Below, piece by piece: positions 24,640-38,500 of a stretch of 64,000 nt of DNA (positions within the stretch are counted from its first letter, which is position 1; each line of letters begins with the position of its first letter). The position numbers and the translations under genes were made by a program. The notes beneath the pieces were generated by a model. The model had not been told where the DNA came from and did not search any database. It was given only the letters and a program-made list of their open reading frames with translations. This stretch comes from Sindora glabra. Its lineage: Eukaryota > Streptophyta > Magnoliopsida > Fabales > Fabaceae. The stretch lies in contig CM035228.1 of NCBI GenBank assembly GCA_020226215.1, positions 418,501 to 482,500 of the forward strand. Direction: 5' to 3'.

Positions 24640-27600
24640 TAAATTATTAAAGAGTAACATGTTATTATTTGGAAATAAAATAGTAACATATTGGTATGTT
24701 TGATTTGCAGATAGTAACATTAAATAAAAATTTAAAGTAAATGGATAAATTAAATCTTATTAATAACTAAATTGTCAAATAATAGTATGTTATTATTTGG
24801 TCTTCAGAATGTAATATGTTACTGTTTCATCTTCAAATAATAATATCGATAAAAAATTTAAAATAAAAGGATAAATCAAGTCTTATTAACAATCAAATTG
24901 ATAAAGAAGAGCATATTATTACTTCATCTCCAATTAGTAACATTAATAAAATTTTTTGAATAAATAAATAAATTAAGTTTCATTAATAATCAAGTTGTCA
25001 AATAACATGTTACTATTTAATCTTCAAGTAATAATATGTTATTATTTCGTTTATAAATAGTAATATCAATAAAAAATTTAAAATAAATGAATAAATTAAA
25101 TCTTATAAATAATCAAATTGTTAAAAAAAGCATGTTACTATTTTATTTTTAAATAGTGACATTGATAAAAAAATTTAAATAAATGAATAAATCAAGTTTC
25201 ATTAATAATCAAACTGTCAAATAATAATATGTTACTGTTTGATCTCCAGATAGTAATATATAATTATTTCATCTCCAAACAGTAACATCGATTAAAAACT
25301 TAAAATAAATTGATAAATCAAATCTCATTAACAGTTAAACTATCAAATAGTAGTATGTTACTATTTGGTCTCCAGATAGTAACATATTATTATTTGGATA
25401 GTAACAGTAATTTGGACAGTAACATGTTATTGTTACTATCTGGAAACCCTAAATTCTAAACTTTAAACCCTAAAACATATTATTATTTAGAGATTAAATA
25501 GTACCATTGATTAAAACTCCAAATAAATCGATAAATCAAGTCTCATTAATAACCAAACTGCTAAATAATAGTATATTACTATTTAGTCTCTAGATAGTAA
25601 TATGTTACTACTTGATCTTTGAATAGTAATATCGATAAAAAATATAAAATAAATAGATAAAGTCTAATTAATAATCAAACTGAGAGAGAAGAGTCATGTT
25701 ATTATTTAGTCTCTAGATAGTAATATATTACTATTTGATTTCAAAATAGTGATATCAAATAAAAACTTAAAATAAATAGATAAATTAAGTTTCATTAACA
25801 ATTAAACTGCCAAAGAAGAGAATGTTACTGTTTTATCTTCAAACAGTAACATCTTAAATAATAACATTGATCAAAAACTTAAAATTAATGTATAAATTAA
25901 GTCTCATTAATAATTTAATTGCTAAATAACAACATATTATTATTTGATCTTCAGATAGTAACATATTACTATTTTATCTCCAAATATTAATATCGAAACA
26001 ATAACATTAATAAAAAATTTAAAATAAATGGATAAATTAAGTGTAATTAATAATCAAACTATAAAAAAAGAGGATGTTACTGTTTGATTTTTAAATAGTA
26101 ACATATTACTGTTTAATTTTAAAATAGTAACACCAATAAAAAACTTAAAATAAATGAATAAATCAAGTTTTATTAACAACTAAATTATCAAAGAAGAGGA
26201 TGTTACTATTTTATTTTCAAACAATAACATATTATAGTTTGATTACGAAACAATGACATCAATAAAAAATTCAAAATAAATGGATAAGTCAAGTTTTATT
26301 AATAATTAAACTATTAAAGAAGAGGATGTTACTATTTTTTTTCAAATAGTCTCATTAACAATTAAATTATCAAATAAAAGGATGTTAGTATTTCTTGTTC
26401 AAATAGTAATATCAACAAAAAATTTAAAATAAATAGATAAATCAAGTCTTATTAATAACAAAATTATAAAATAATAGCATATTATTATTTGATCTTCAAA
26501 CAGTAATATGTTACTATTTTGTCTCTGAACATTAACATTGAAACAATAATATCGGCCAAAAATGTAAAATAAATGAATAAATAAAAGTTTCATTAATAAT
26601 TAAATTATTAAAGAAGAGGATGTTACTGTTTAGTTTTCAAATAATAACATTGATTAAAAACTTAAAATAAATGGATAAATCATATCTCATTAATAATCAA
26701 ACTGACAAAAAAGAGTTATATTATTGTTTAGTTTCTAGATAGTAATATGTTACTGTTTAGTTTCGAAACAATAATATCAACAAAAAATTTAAAATAAATG
26801 GATAAGTGAAGTCTTATTAACAATTAAACTATCAAAGAAAAGGGTGCTATTATTTTTTTTCCAAATAGTTTCATTAACAACTAAATTACCAAAAGAAAGG
26901 ATGTTACTATTTCATTTTTAAATAGTAATATCGATAAAAAATTTAAAATAAATGGATAAATCAAGTCTCATTAATAATAAAATTGTTAAATAATAACATA
27001 TTATTATTTAGTCTTCAAATAGTAATATATTATTATTTTATTTCTGAACATTAATATTGAAACAATAACATCGGCAAAAAATATAAAATAAATGAATCAA
27101 TGAAGTTTCATTAACAATCAAATTGTTAAAGAAGAGGATATTTCTATTTAATTTTTAAATAGTAATATTGATAAAAAAATTAAAATAAATGGATAAATCA
27201 TGTCTTATTAATAACCAAATTGACAAAGAAGAGTCGTATTATTATTTAATTTATAGACAATAACATGTTATTGTTTGATTTTAAAATAATAACATTAATA
27301 AAAAATTCGAATAAATTTGATTTTAAAACAATAATATTAACAAAAAATTCAAAATAAATGGTTAAATCAAGTGTTATTGACAATTAAACTGTTAAGGAAG
27401 AGGATGTTACTATTTCTTTTCTAAATAGTAACATTGATGAACAATTCAAAATAAATAGATAAATCAAATTTTATTAACAATCAAATTATCAAATAATAAC
27501 ATATTATTTAGTCTTCAGACAATAGTGTGTTATTGTTTCATCTCCAAACAGTAACATTGATAAGAAACTTTAAATAAATAGATAAATTAAGTTTCGTTAA

Positions 27601-27920
27601 CAATCAAACTGTCAAAGAAAATGATGTTATTATTTGGTCTTCAAACAGTAATATTGATAAAAAATTTAAAATAAATAAATAAATTAAATCTTATGAACAA
27701 CTAAATTATTAAAGGAGAGCATATTACTATCTGGACACCAATCAATAATTCATCAATAAACAGATAGAAATATGTTATTGTCTAAACAGTAATATCAATA
27801 AAAAATTTAAAATAAAGGAATAAATTAAATGTTATTAATAATCTAATTATCAAAGAAGAACACATTATTATTGTCTCTAAACAACAATATATTATTGTTT
27901 GATTTTCAAATAGTAATTTA
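24640..27920. repeat. Degenerate hairpin-bearing satellite array, about 25 units
   Basis: The array repeats two blocks in alternation. One is a spacer of the form AAAATAAATGGATAAATCAAGTCTCATTAATAA followed by CAAACTGTCAAA. The other is an inverted repeat in which GTTACTATTTG faces CAAATAGTAAC around TCTCC or a similar short centre, for example near 25356-25385. Spacer copies start near 24735, 24861, 24960, 25080, 25180, 25303, 25521, 25647, 25770, 25883, 26021, 26147, 26273 and onward to about 27810. Unit length varies from about 95 to 160, because units carry one or two hairpin blocks. Copies are diverged, so the array is old. Near 25,445-25,475 there are CCCTAAA-like words. No protein is encoded. 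Confidence 0.8.
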
Positions 27921-28236
27921 TTTACAATTCTATGTATAGTTCTGTGTTTTTAATTTTTTATTTATTTTTATTTTTATCTTAACTAAAAAATTATTTTAAT
28001 GCCTAAAAAATTAAATTTTTATTAATTTTATTTATAATTAAAATTTTATATTAATTTAATTTTATAAAGGTATCTAATTTTACATTCTATTCTCCAATTT
28101 TAATTTTACAAGCTTTTAATTTTTACTTTTTATAAGATTAAAAATTCTCTAATTTTAATATGAGAAAATAGAAATTTCTATTTTGATACTTTTATTGCTC
28201 TGAAATATATTATAAATGTATCATTTTATTTTTTGG

Positions 28237-28440
28237 ACTTTGTGATAGACTATTTGTGCGTGGACTTCATTGGAAAAAAGTGGGCATATAACACTTCGTT
28301 GCAATAAATTGCAACAAATGAAAAAAAGTGGGCATGTGTCATTTTGTCTTTTCAATTTTGTGATAAATTATTATTTTTGGGTAAATTTTATTGAAAAAAA
28401 GTGAACATATGACACTTCGTTACAATAAATTGCAATAAAT
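28237..28440. repeat. Diverged direct duplication, about 120 bases
   Basis: Two copies share TTTGTGATAGACTATT / TTTGTGATAAATTATT, then a GGAAAAAAGTG...CATATGACACTTCGTT..AATAAATTGCAA block. The block also has a partial third copy between them. There is no open frame. The rest of 27,921-28,790 is AT-rich with nothing assignable. Confidence 0.5.
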
Positions 28441-28799
28441 GATATCGATCTAATTTTTTTCCCTAATGAAAATGGGTTAGGGATGACAAATGGAAAGAAA
28501 ATAATAAAAATATTAATTTTTTATTTAATTTAATTGAAAAGTAGAAAAAATATAAGTAATTTATTAAATAATAAAATTACCCTTATTGTAAGTTAATAAA
28601 GTAATTTAGCACGTTCCTCAAGAAAATAATTTGGTAATTATCAAACTTTTTACTCCTTTTTTTGCACTTATTTGATGGAAAAATATTTTGCTGATTCTTA
28701 AAAATATTTTTTCAACTTATTTTCTTACCACATTAAATTTGCTATAATATCCAAACGATAGAAAAAATTTTTTAAGCCATTTTTTCCACAGATCCAAAG

Positions 28800-29230
28800 A
28801 AAGGGTACATGTTAGTACTTGGTAGGGTCTTCCCCGAGATGGACGGCGTTGTAATTTCGCTTGTCCAAGCAGTCAATAACACAACCATAAGAAAAATTCT
28901 GTAGTCGAACAACATATTCTGCTCGCACCGTGAGATAGAAGAGCATTTACAATATCATCTTCAGCTGTAACAATGCAGATAGAGGATTTCAGCTTAAGTA
29001 GCTGTTTATCTCGTATTCAGTTATATTTTTACAGAATTAAGTGGATCCATTTCAGAATAAATGAGAGCCATGCATTTGCTTTCTTTGTACAGTTCAAGCA
29101 GTCGCTACGTTTATTGCCATCAAAATTCTAAAAAAATTACAGCACGCCAAAACCAGTCTATTATCAAATCATCATCTGTAGTTTTCATCTTCCACAAGTA
29201 AAGCATAGCATCCGCACATAAATGGCTACT
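28800..29230 (-). terminator. 3' untranslated region of the FRA3-type gene
   Basis: Sequence downstream of the stop codon on the - strand is of mixed composition, unlike the AT-rich DNA below 28,790. An inverted TTTATT at 29110-29115 gives AATAAA on the gene strand about 115 bases after the stop. The true end may lie further on, since the mixed composition continues to about 28,800. Confidence 0.5.
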
Positions 29231-29587
29231 TTAGGGGCTATGCAATTTTTGTAGCTGGTCAACCACATCATAGGAACTGCTAATGCGTTGGAAATCAGAT
29301 CGATGCAGGACACTTCCCTGAATATGTCTAGAACTATTTGGTTGAGAGCGTGCCGGTTTTCTGTTGGCCGAAAAGCAGTGATGCACATGCACACGGTGAT
29401 TTCTTGTCTGGCTTGTGTAATTACCTTGCACTTTAACCACTAACATAACCTCTTTGTCCCTGGAGTCTTCACACCACGAGTTCTGTACAACACCATCAAC
29501 AAACTCTTCCAGTGTATGGAATTCCTCGTGATGCACTGACACCTCGGCAATATGATCTGGTCTGATTATACCTGTGGCTGGGGTCAC
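29231..29587 (-). CDS. FRA3: FRA3-like gene, exon 11 (last)
   Basis: The acceptor is GATCCAG|GTGACC. It encodes residues 995-1112 and ends DVVDQLQKLHSP, then TAA at 29233-29231. The ending matches the FRA3 C-terminus I remember (DVVEQLKNLHSP). Confidence 0.94.
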   Translation of the reverse strand: MTPATGIIRPDHIAEVSVHHEEFHTLEEFVDGVVQNSWCEDSRDKEVMLVVKVQGNYTSQTRNHRVHVHHCFSANRKPARSQPNSSRHIQGSVLHRSDFQRISSSYDVVDQLQKLHSP

Positions 29588-32500
29588 CTGGATCACAAAT
29601 ATGCGATCAGGTACACCACATGAGAGATATGCTTTCTTTGGATGGAAAAAATACAGGCTAGATACATGAGAACTCTATAATGGGAATAATAACTTCGTGC
29701 TAAATCTGAGTCGCTTATTGAAAATGTGATTAATAATCTTGCCTGCTCTAGGTCTGCATATTAACTTTTATATTGAAAATGCTTCGTTTGGATCATATTT
29801 CAAGTTACTAGTATTGTATAAACGCAGTTTGAATAAATATTAAGCTTTCAAATATCCAAAAACTAATGATGGTTACTGCCACTCTTTAAGTACAAATATG
29901 CAGACTTTGTTGAAGAAAAATAAAGGGGAGAGAGAGAGAGAGAGAAAGAGAGGAATAGAAATTAGGCTTTTTATTATGGCTTTACCTTCAACTTTCTTTT
30001 TTTACTTTTTTATTTTTAAATATTTGATTTGCAACCATTCTAACATGTTTGCAAGTTGTTTGTAAAGTTTTTAAGTTGATTTTCTCTGTGATTATGTTTT
30101 ATTGTATTTTTATTTTGGAAGTTCAAATTTATTTAATAAGCTTCAGCTTTGGAAACTTCAACTTGAAAGGGAATGTTTGAGAGTAATATTAATAACTATA
30201 GTGCTTCTGTTTATATAAAGCTACTAAGAAACAAAAAGACTCTGGTTGTGGCAATTTCCTATGAAAACAAATACCTTATGGCATGAAATTATTCAGAGTA
30301 AGTATGGTCTTCACTGGAACAGGTGGGGTGCTTTGGCTGTGAACAAGGCGACTCACTGAAGTCTGTGGGATAATTTTCTCAGGTTTATTCTTTCTTTCAT
30401 TCACTTCTTCCATTCACTTGAATCAATTTTCTGTAGGGGATGGGAATCATTTTTGGTTTTGGGAGGATCCTTGGTTAGAAGAGCCTGCTCTTTTGGTTTG
30501 TTTTCCACACCTCTTTGGTCCGCGGAATCATTTTCTCAGGTTTATTCTTTCTTTCATTCACTTCTTCCATTCACTTGAATCAATTTTCTGTAGGGGATGG
30601 GAATCATTTTTGGTTTTGGGAGGATCCTTGGTTAGAAGAGCCTGCTCTTTTGGTTTGTTTTCCACACCTCTTTGGTCCGTGGAATCATTTTCTCAGGTTT
30701 ATTCTTCTTTCATTCCCATGATTCAATTTTCTGGAGGGGATGGGAATCATTTTGGTTTTGGGAGAATCCTTGGTTAGAAGAGCCTGCTCTCTCGGTTTGT
30801 TTTCCACACCTATTTGGTCTTTCTTTCTTGCTCTATGATTTTGTTATTTCCTCGTTTGTTCAATCTGATATTGCTCTTTCTTGCAACTTTCATTTTATAC
30901 GAAATCTTAACGCAAGAGAGATGTCAAAATTAATGAATCTTTTGAATTTGCAAATTCTTTCCATTTTTCTTGAGACACGACACGAATGGCTTGGAAATAC
31001 TCCTTGTGAGTGGAAACATTCACATAAACTTCCCTTGAGCTGCTCCCTTAACTTCCCAACCAAAAACACCAATTGGGGTTGAACACAACTTCCAGAAGTC
31101 TCCTTGGCTTCCTAGCTGAAAACAACACCCACCTTACACAACTAGCCCTTTAATTAGCTCCTCAACCGTATTTGACGTGCACAAACTAATAGTATCTAAT
31201 AGTATTAGACTTGTACAAACATAAGTCATCTAATAGTATCCCAAATCACACGAAGACACCAAAACTAGTGGTCCAAACCACCAAAATCAAATGTGCATAG
31301 CACCAAACAACACAATTTTACCCACAATAAAATTACAAGGGTTGAAGCTATACTTAACACCTTTCCATTATCGAAACTGTTTTAGCCAAAATGACGTTGG
31401 AAACTCAGCATCTCACCAAATCACTTCTCCACCAACCTAACAATGAACTCTACTAGACTACACAGCACACTCCAATGTCAACACATTGGAAAACACAAAA
31501 CCACGATACCTATCCAAGCCAAACAGCAATGGCAAACCCAAAACAGGAGTAGAAACGATGAAAAAAATCTAGTCAGGCATTCAATCAAAACACTTTTCAA
31601 CAGAATTTAAGTTGAGCAAAATGCACAAACCTCAAATCAGCCAACCAAAACACATAAACCCACAATAGAACTCTCTCATAATTTTTATAACATCATATGT
31701 TCAAATTGTACTCCAAACACTTCAAAATTAGTCAATGAGTCAATAAGAACAGACAAACTTCATCAGCAACCCACATCCAAAAGTTCTTGTATCATTATAG
31801 AACCAACAAAAAAATAACATAGCATAAGGCAGAAACAGAGAGACTGAATGTGATGAATCAAATAACCAAAGCTCAAAAATCAGCAAATAATAACTCTCAA
31901 CACCAGAAAACATCAAAATGAAACTATCCAAACCAAATGGTTTTGCAAACACCAAAATACAAATGCACCAATTGCCAGCAAAGTCTTGAAAATCACAACC
32001 AAAGGACGACTTATATAACCAGAATAGTAAAACACAGGATGGACAAAGAGGATGAAATCACAATAAAAAAGCCAAATCAAACAACTTCACACCAACAATT
32101 ACCTTAATTCACTGAAGATACCATACAAAATGATATCCAGACCAGAAATATGCTAAAAACAGAATTATCCAGGGCTAAACAGTAGTAAATCAGCCAAAAG
32201 TATGCAGAAAAACACCAAAACTACTTCCAACAGTGTTGAATTCCACCACAGCCAGTCCCAACAACACCAAATCAACCAAATTGGAACAGATCTATTAGCA
32301 ATCAGCAAGATTTCATGAAATCTTGGTTCAAAAAATCATAATCAACAACATCCTTCATAGAAAATCCCAAAATAACCTTACAGATTGACTTAGAAGCAGC
32401 CATGCACTGCCTGTTCTGCCCGTGCATGAGCATCACAGGCCACCTGGAAACCCACGCATGCACTGCAGAGGGTGGTTCACTATCCTCTGATTTATCACCC

Positions 32501-35500
32501 TGGAAACCCAGTTCTGAATTTCAGCCATAGGAGCTGCCCAGAACACCTCAAATAGCACCAAACCACACACCAAATGCAATTGGATTTCGTTGGAAATCAC
32601 ATCATAAGAATCACCACCTTTGGTCACAAACCACATCACCATCGTCATCATACCAATTGCTGTCACTGGACTCTGTCAGATCTCCCAAAAAACTTCTCTG
32701 GATAAATTTTTTCCCCCTCATTCCACAAGTATCATTTTTCCCCCCCTAACTCAAATACTAAGCAGCCAATAAAAATAGGAATAGAAAGACAGAACAATGA
32801 AAACTAAGTTACAGCAACCCGACCTTTTAAGGTTGCAGGAAGCATGACAACAAACAAGTTTAAGGAGATGATACCACTTTGATTCCATGTTGAGAAACAT
32901 GGTTAGGGCTTAGAGAAGTAGATAGAGGCTAGAAAGGGATTGAAATTAGATAGCTCAATTGTTACAAGACATCACCCTGATGTTTCTATTTACATAGTTA
33001 ATAAGAAACACAGAGACTCTTTTAACTATTGTTGCAAAACAAGCAAGCCCATAATATAACCTAGACCTAATTAGTACTATTACCCTCTTAATATAATAAC
33101 AATCTAGTTAGTTTCAACTCTTTTTGAAGCCAAAGGTTCCTTCAATGGTAAAAGCTTTTATTTAGGTGAAAAGGCCATGGAGAGTTTTATCTCCTAGAGT
33201 TCAGAGACTAGCAGTTATCTTCTCTTGACGTAAGTGCGCTCTTTCAGCTGGGCCTTGGGTCACTTCGTTAGAGCATAATGCTACACTACTACACAAATTT
33301 ATCTCCTTAGCTCTTAAAGTAAGGTTGTCTTTATGAGCTCTTGATGGATTTCAGTTGAAGGTTTTAAGTCTGGATTTCTTTGATGGATTTGTAAAGGGAT
33401 GACACAGCTCTCTATAGATAATGTATCCTAGGAATGAATTGAGATTGTCTCCCACGACAGCAGCTCCTGTCTCTGGAGGGGATCCTTTTGCCCTAGGAAT
33501 ATAGTTCTTTATTTTGATGCTTTCTGTCTCTTGAGGAGGATTGCTTATCCTCTGGCTCTGTATTTTTCTCTCTTCCCCGATGAATTCTTGTTAGATGAAA
33601 GAAAGGAAAGATCATATAAGTTATAGTAAATAAAGTAGACTACCTCAAGCCACCTTGGGAAGCCAAAGGAACCTCTTGACTGGTAATTGGATGCCTTCCC
33701 ATCTTCCACAAACATGGCCTGACCTTCACAAATTATTTCAAATAAAGCATTGTCTTCTGCACATTTATTTGTGATACGCAAAGTCAAGGTGTCCTGGTTC
33801 TGAAGAATTATGTTGTTTGTGCTGACAATAGTTTCAGGAATCTTGCACAAATCTTTCAGCAGACCTCTGATTTTCTCATTTGAGTCAAGAATTTCACCAA
33901 GCTCCTGTCTCCGGATTGATTCATCTACTCGGGCTATATCTATGTTAAATATGCAACGCACTGGCTTGTGGTCACTATCTGTGACATCCATGCAGGCCTC
34001 ATATCTATTGAACAAGCAATGCCAATAATAAATCAATGAAAACTAAATTGGATGAGAAAGGAAATGATGTTCTATAGGAGTTTCTTCCCTAGGATGCTTT
34101 CATAATTCATGTATACTCAGGTTCATCCAGTTTTCCACTTGTCAAGACATTAACATAAATAGAGCACTCACTGCAGTACTGAAGAAACGACAGGACACTC
34201 TAAACAGCATTCAGCCACCAAAGAAGATCGGCTATCACGATATAAAATTCTGTCACACCAGGCAGGGATCCGCTTCTTCTCACCAGAATCATAGCCTTCA
34301 CAGAAATAAGTCATTAATAAAAAGATCATAACCAGCAGAGTTTTAAAACAACTTTTACAATAGAGAACTCAAGTACACACTGGAACCTTCTACCGATTCA
34401 CTATTTGATTTCTTTTCAAGACAAACTCTGAAGAACATAAAGGTTATAAGCATTCAAACAGAGTAGAAGATTAATTATTTTGGGGGGGGGGAGGGGGGAA
34501 GAAAAGAGGATTTGGCATGAGAAATCATGTATTTTAGTCTCTAGAATAGGAAGTAAATCCAACAAATTTCACAGAAAACGCTACCTGCTAAACCAGCTTG
34601 GTGTCTTTCAAACTTGTATGTAGGAGGAAATGTAACAAGTGCTTCACGCATTCCTTGGAAAGCATTCCCAGCCTCCATTTCAGCATGGAGCTGATCCCTT
34701 TCTCTAAGCCAATCAAAGCATCTTTGTGAAACAAAATCTCTTGCTTCATCATAAGTGATACCATCGAGACGATAATTAAAATCACCAAGAAATACAACCA
34801 TGTCTGCATCAGATAACTCAGGAGTCCCTTCCACTGACTGGAAATTGTTATCAAGTATCAATGGTTCATCCAATGGTGTTGCAATGAATTGTTAACAACT
34901 AGAAAAGAATGAAGTGGACGTTATGTACATACATTTGCACCACGAAACAATGGAACAGCAGATGAAGCACCAGCTGCAACAGAAAGTACCAATAGCAAGC
35001 CATATCTATAAAGAGGCCAACATAAATACATTGATAAGACAAGTGACCACAAAAGGAATAAGCACAGCAAGGTACCAGCTACAGCATTAAAAAGGTTTGT
35101 GGGCCGGCAAAAGGACATTGTCCTATATACATGATCAAAGTCTGCATTGCGACGACTAACTCCATCTAAATGCGCAGCGAAGTGACAATTAACAAAGCAC
35201 ATTATCCGATCATACACTCTAATTCTCAAACCAACAGCTCCCTGGAGAGATATCAATTTATGATGTCAATGGTAAGAATAACTAAAAAAGACAATCTAAG
35301 ATTATGATATAGAAAGTGTTTTCCCAGAACAGAAGCAAATTGTAGTTTGCGCACACTGTATACAGAATTTAACACATTGCTGAAAATATGTCTGCGGTAT
35401 TTGGAACAATTTACATTAAAAACTGCGGTAGACTTATTCAAACAAGGCTGAAAATCATGAGTTTCATGAGCTGCATTAAGATTCTAGAATAAATTGAAGA

Positions 35501-38500
35501 AAATACATACACCATCTTATAGTACAATTCCACAAAAATAAGACATATTGCACCAGAATACTGATTCTGATTTCTGAAATCTCGTATCACAAATATAGGC
35601 AGAGAAGACAAAGCACGCCTACCTTATTACCAATAGCACGGCCAAAGCCACATGGAACTGCTGCTGCATCAACATCCCCAACATGAAAGCTAATTTCATT
35701 TTTAACCCTGGAGAGAACAATTTAACTAATATAGGTGAAGAGACAGCCATGGCAGAAGATTCCATGTATCATTAGATTGAATACAGACAAGATTTTACAT
35801 TGAATTGCAAGATACAATTAGAAGACCAACCTTTAATAAGCAATATCCATATATTTCTAACCTTAACTGCATTTATAACAAATATAATGGGAACTCAGGA
35901 AAGCAGACAGTCATCTGACATAATTGCATGATAAACCTAGAAGGTCAAACTTAACCAGATTGTTCATTGCCTATAACAAAATAGTAGGAATGAGGACTGA
36001 GATTTTAATGGTTTTCCAGCAAACTTGGAATTCACCCATTGAATACTCACCACACAGCGATGACCAAGCCTGCAAGTTGCCTGGAACCAACACGTTCAAA
36101 TGTTGAACCTTCACCCAATGTTTTGCCTATCATATCCAGCCACCACTGCCCAATTGAACTTCCCTCAAGTCCGACCTATAAGTATTTGAAGAGAGGGCAA
36201 AAGCAGAGGAGGAGGGTTATGTGAGGGTGAGTGAGGAGAAAAGTCAGGATAAACTAATAATTATATTAGTCAACACATATTTGAAAGTATGATATTAGCA
36301 ATTAAACCACTTGTGCAACTTCCATTCAACACATATCAAAACAACTTATCCTGCCAATCCATATATTTTTATCAAGAGAGACTCAACAACACCAAAAACA
36401 TCCATTATTTCCTAATCTCTATTCTAAAGATCATTTTTAGCAACTCCAACTGTTTTGCAGCGCTTCATAGGAATATCTTATTGAAGATTAACTTAATAAC
36501 AGACAACATCACACAGCCTGCATGGTTTATACTTTCCTGTATCCTAAGAAACCACCACAATAAAACAGGGCAATCACTATAAGCAAGCCAGTAGAATTGC
36601 CAAATTAAGGGGACTTTTGCTAGATCAAGGAAGACATCAAAGGTTTGTCGAAAAGTTGAATTATCTTCCAATTACTTGATCTGATATCTCATTTGTTATA
36701 AGTGTAATAAATTAATTTCTTAGATACATTAAAGAAAGTCCAAGAAAATGATTTTTATATGAAATTCAAGGTCACACGCAAATTGTTAGGTATTTTGATG
36801 CAGATTGGGTTAAGTCTTCGAGTAATTGGCGATCTACTTTCGGATATTGTGTTTTCATTGGAGGAAATCTTGTTTTATGGAAGTGTAAAAAGCAAAATGT
36901 GATAACAAGATCATTTATAGAAGCAGAGTATTGAGTTATGACATTAGCCATGTCTGAACTCGTAGTTAAAATAGTTGTTACGAGAACTCAACTTATATCA
37001 AACAAGTCCTATGGAACTTATATATGATAATCAAGCCGCATTGCACATTACTTCAAACCCAGTCTTTCATGAAAAGGCCTTAACATATTGAGCTTGACTA
37101 CCCCTTCATTTGAAGAAAGATAATTTCAAAAAAAATTAACCTCATGTTTATAAACTCTAATGATCATGTAGCTAATGTTCTTACTAAGTCTCTCTGAGGA
37201 CCAAGAATTAATTGTATATATAACAACCTAAGTGCATATATATGCTCTAGCTTGAAGGAGAAGTGTTGAGATTGTGTGCTTTTTAGGAAAATATCCTAGA
37301 GTGTATCTAGATTGATTATGTACATGTTAGAAAATTATTCTAGAATATTTTAGATTGATATTTTTTCTTTTTAACTTGATTAAGATTAGAATTAGTATCT
37401 CATATTTGACTCTAATATCTTTGATTGATTTTATCTTTTGTATATAAATAGACATATTGGCTGTAGCTAATTGAAAAAGCCATTTTCAACAATTTAAGTG
37501 ATACTATTTGCTAAAATGTTATCAAATGGCAAATAAACTTATCTATTGACAATAGAGAATCATCACTTTGCACTATTAGATCAAGCGCGATAACTTACAG
37601 TTTCTTTAGCTGCAGACATTGCGATAAATCCAGCACCCATTTCTACCTCTTGCAACCCAACAACAACAATGCCAGCATCCGAGGCCACAGAACCAAGCCA
37701 TGAATTGAGGGAATCTCGGGATGCTTTTCCTTGTCCAACATTCCAAGTGCCAGACAATATTTTTACATTTTCTATTTTGGTATATAAAAATCCTTTACCC
37801 TCTAATTCTGCACGCAAAATGCTATCAAGAGGGCTTGGAGAAGTGATGTCCCATCCACGTATACCGCCATGAGTGGCCAATGTAAATATATAACCAGCTC
37901 CAACAGTCATTTTTATTATTGGACTGCTATGGGCTACCCATTCCCTAATCAGATTACCATCAAGGTCCAATACTTGGACAATACCACTTACATAACCTAC
38001 CCAGATTTGCATCCCAAAAGTGCAGAGGCACTGAACAGCAAATGAATGGTAATGGAAATCTTGTATTTGATTGCCACTTCCATCCCATTGCACCAGCAAG
38101 CCACTTGAACATCCTGTCCAAATCATTCCATCTATTGTTACCACCAGAGCTTCAGTTCTACAATTATCATCTCCAAATCCTCCCTTTGCTGCCACTCGAC
38201 GAACAGCATCTGCTGCTCCCATTATTGCATTACATGAGCGCTGGAAAAACCCAATGGAATTTTGTAATTTTCCTTTTCGCGAGATTGAAGGAATTTCAAC
38301 AGAAAAATCTTGTATTGATGACGTGTCCAACCGGTTCTCAATCTGGCCATCTGTGTTGAACACTTTCAGCAATTCTCTCATCCGAGCATCCCTGTACACA
38401 ACACATGGTAGCAAAGATTAAAAAGAAAAAAAAAAAAAACGTGTACACGCACACGAGCACACATACACACACACAAAGACAATGTTATGTATTGAAAGAA

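Noticed and set aside
30418..30777. A repeat protein of three units
   Set aside because: The repeat is a 157-base tandem duplication of an L1 fragment; the frame changes with each copy and the reading is accidental.
37581..38414. A stand-alone 277-residue WD40/phosphatase protein
   Set aside because: It is exon 3 of the FRA3-type gene extended into both flanking introns. Splice sites at 38391 and 37599 join to neighbours in phase.
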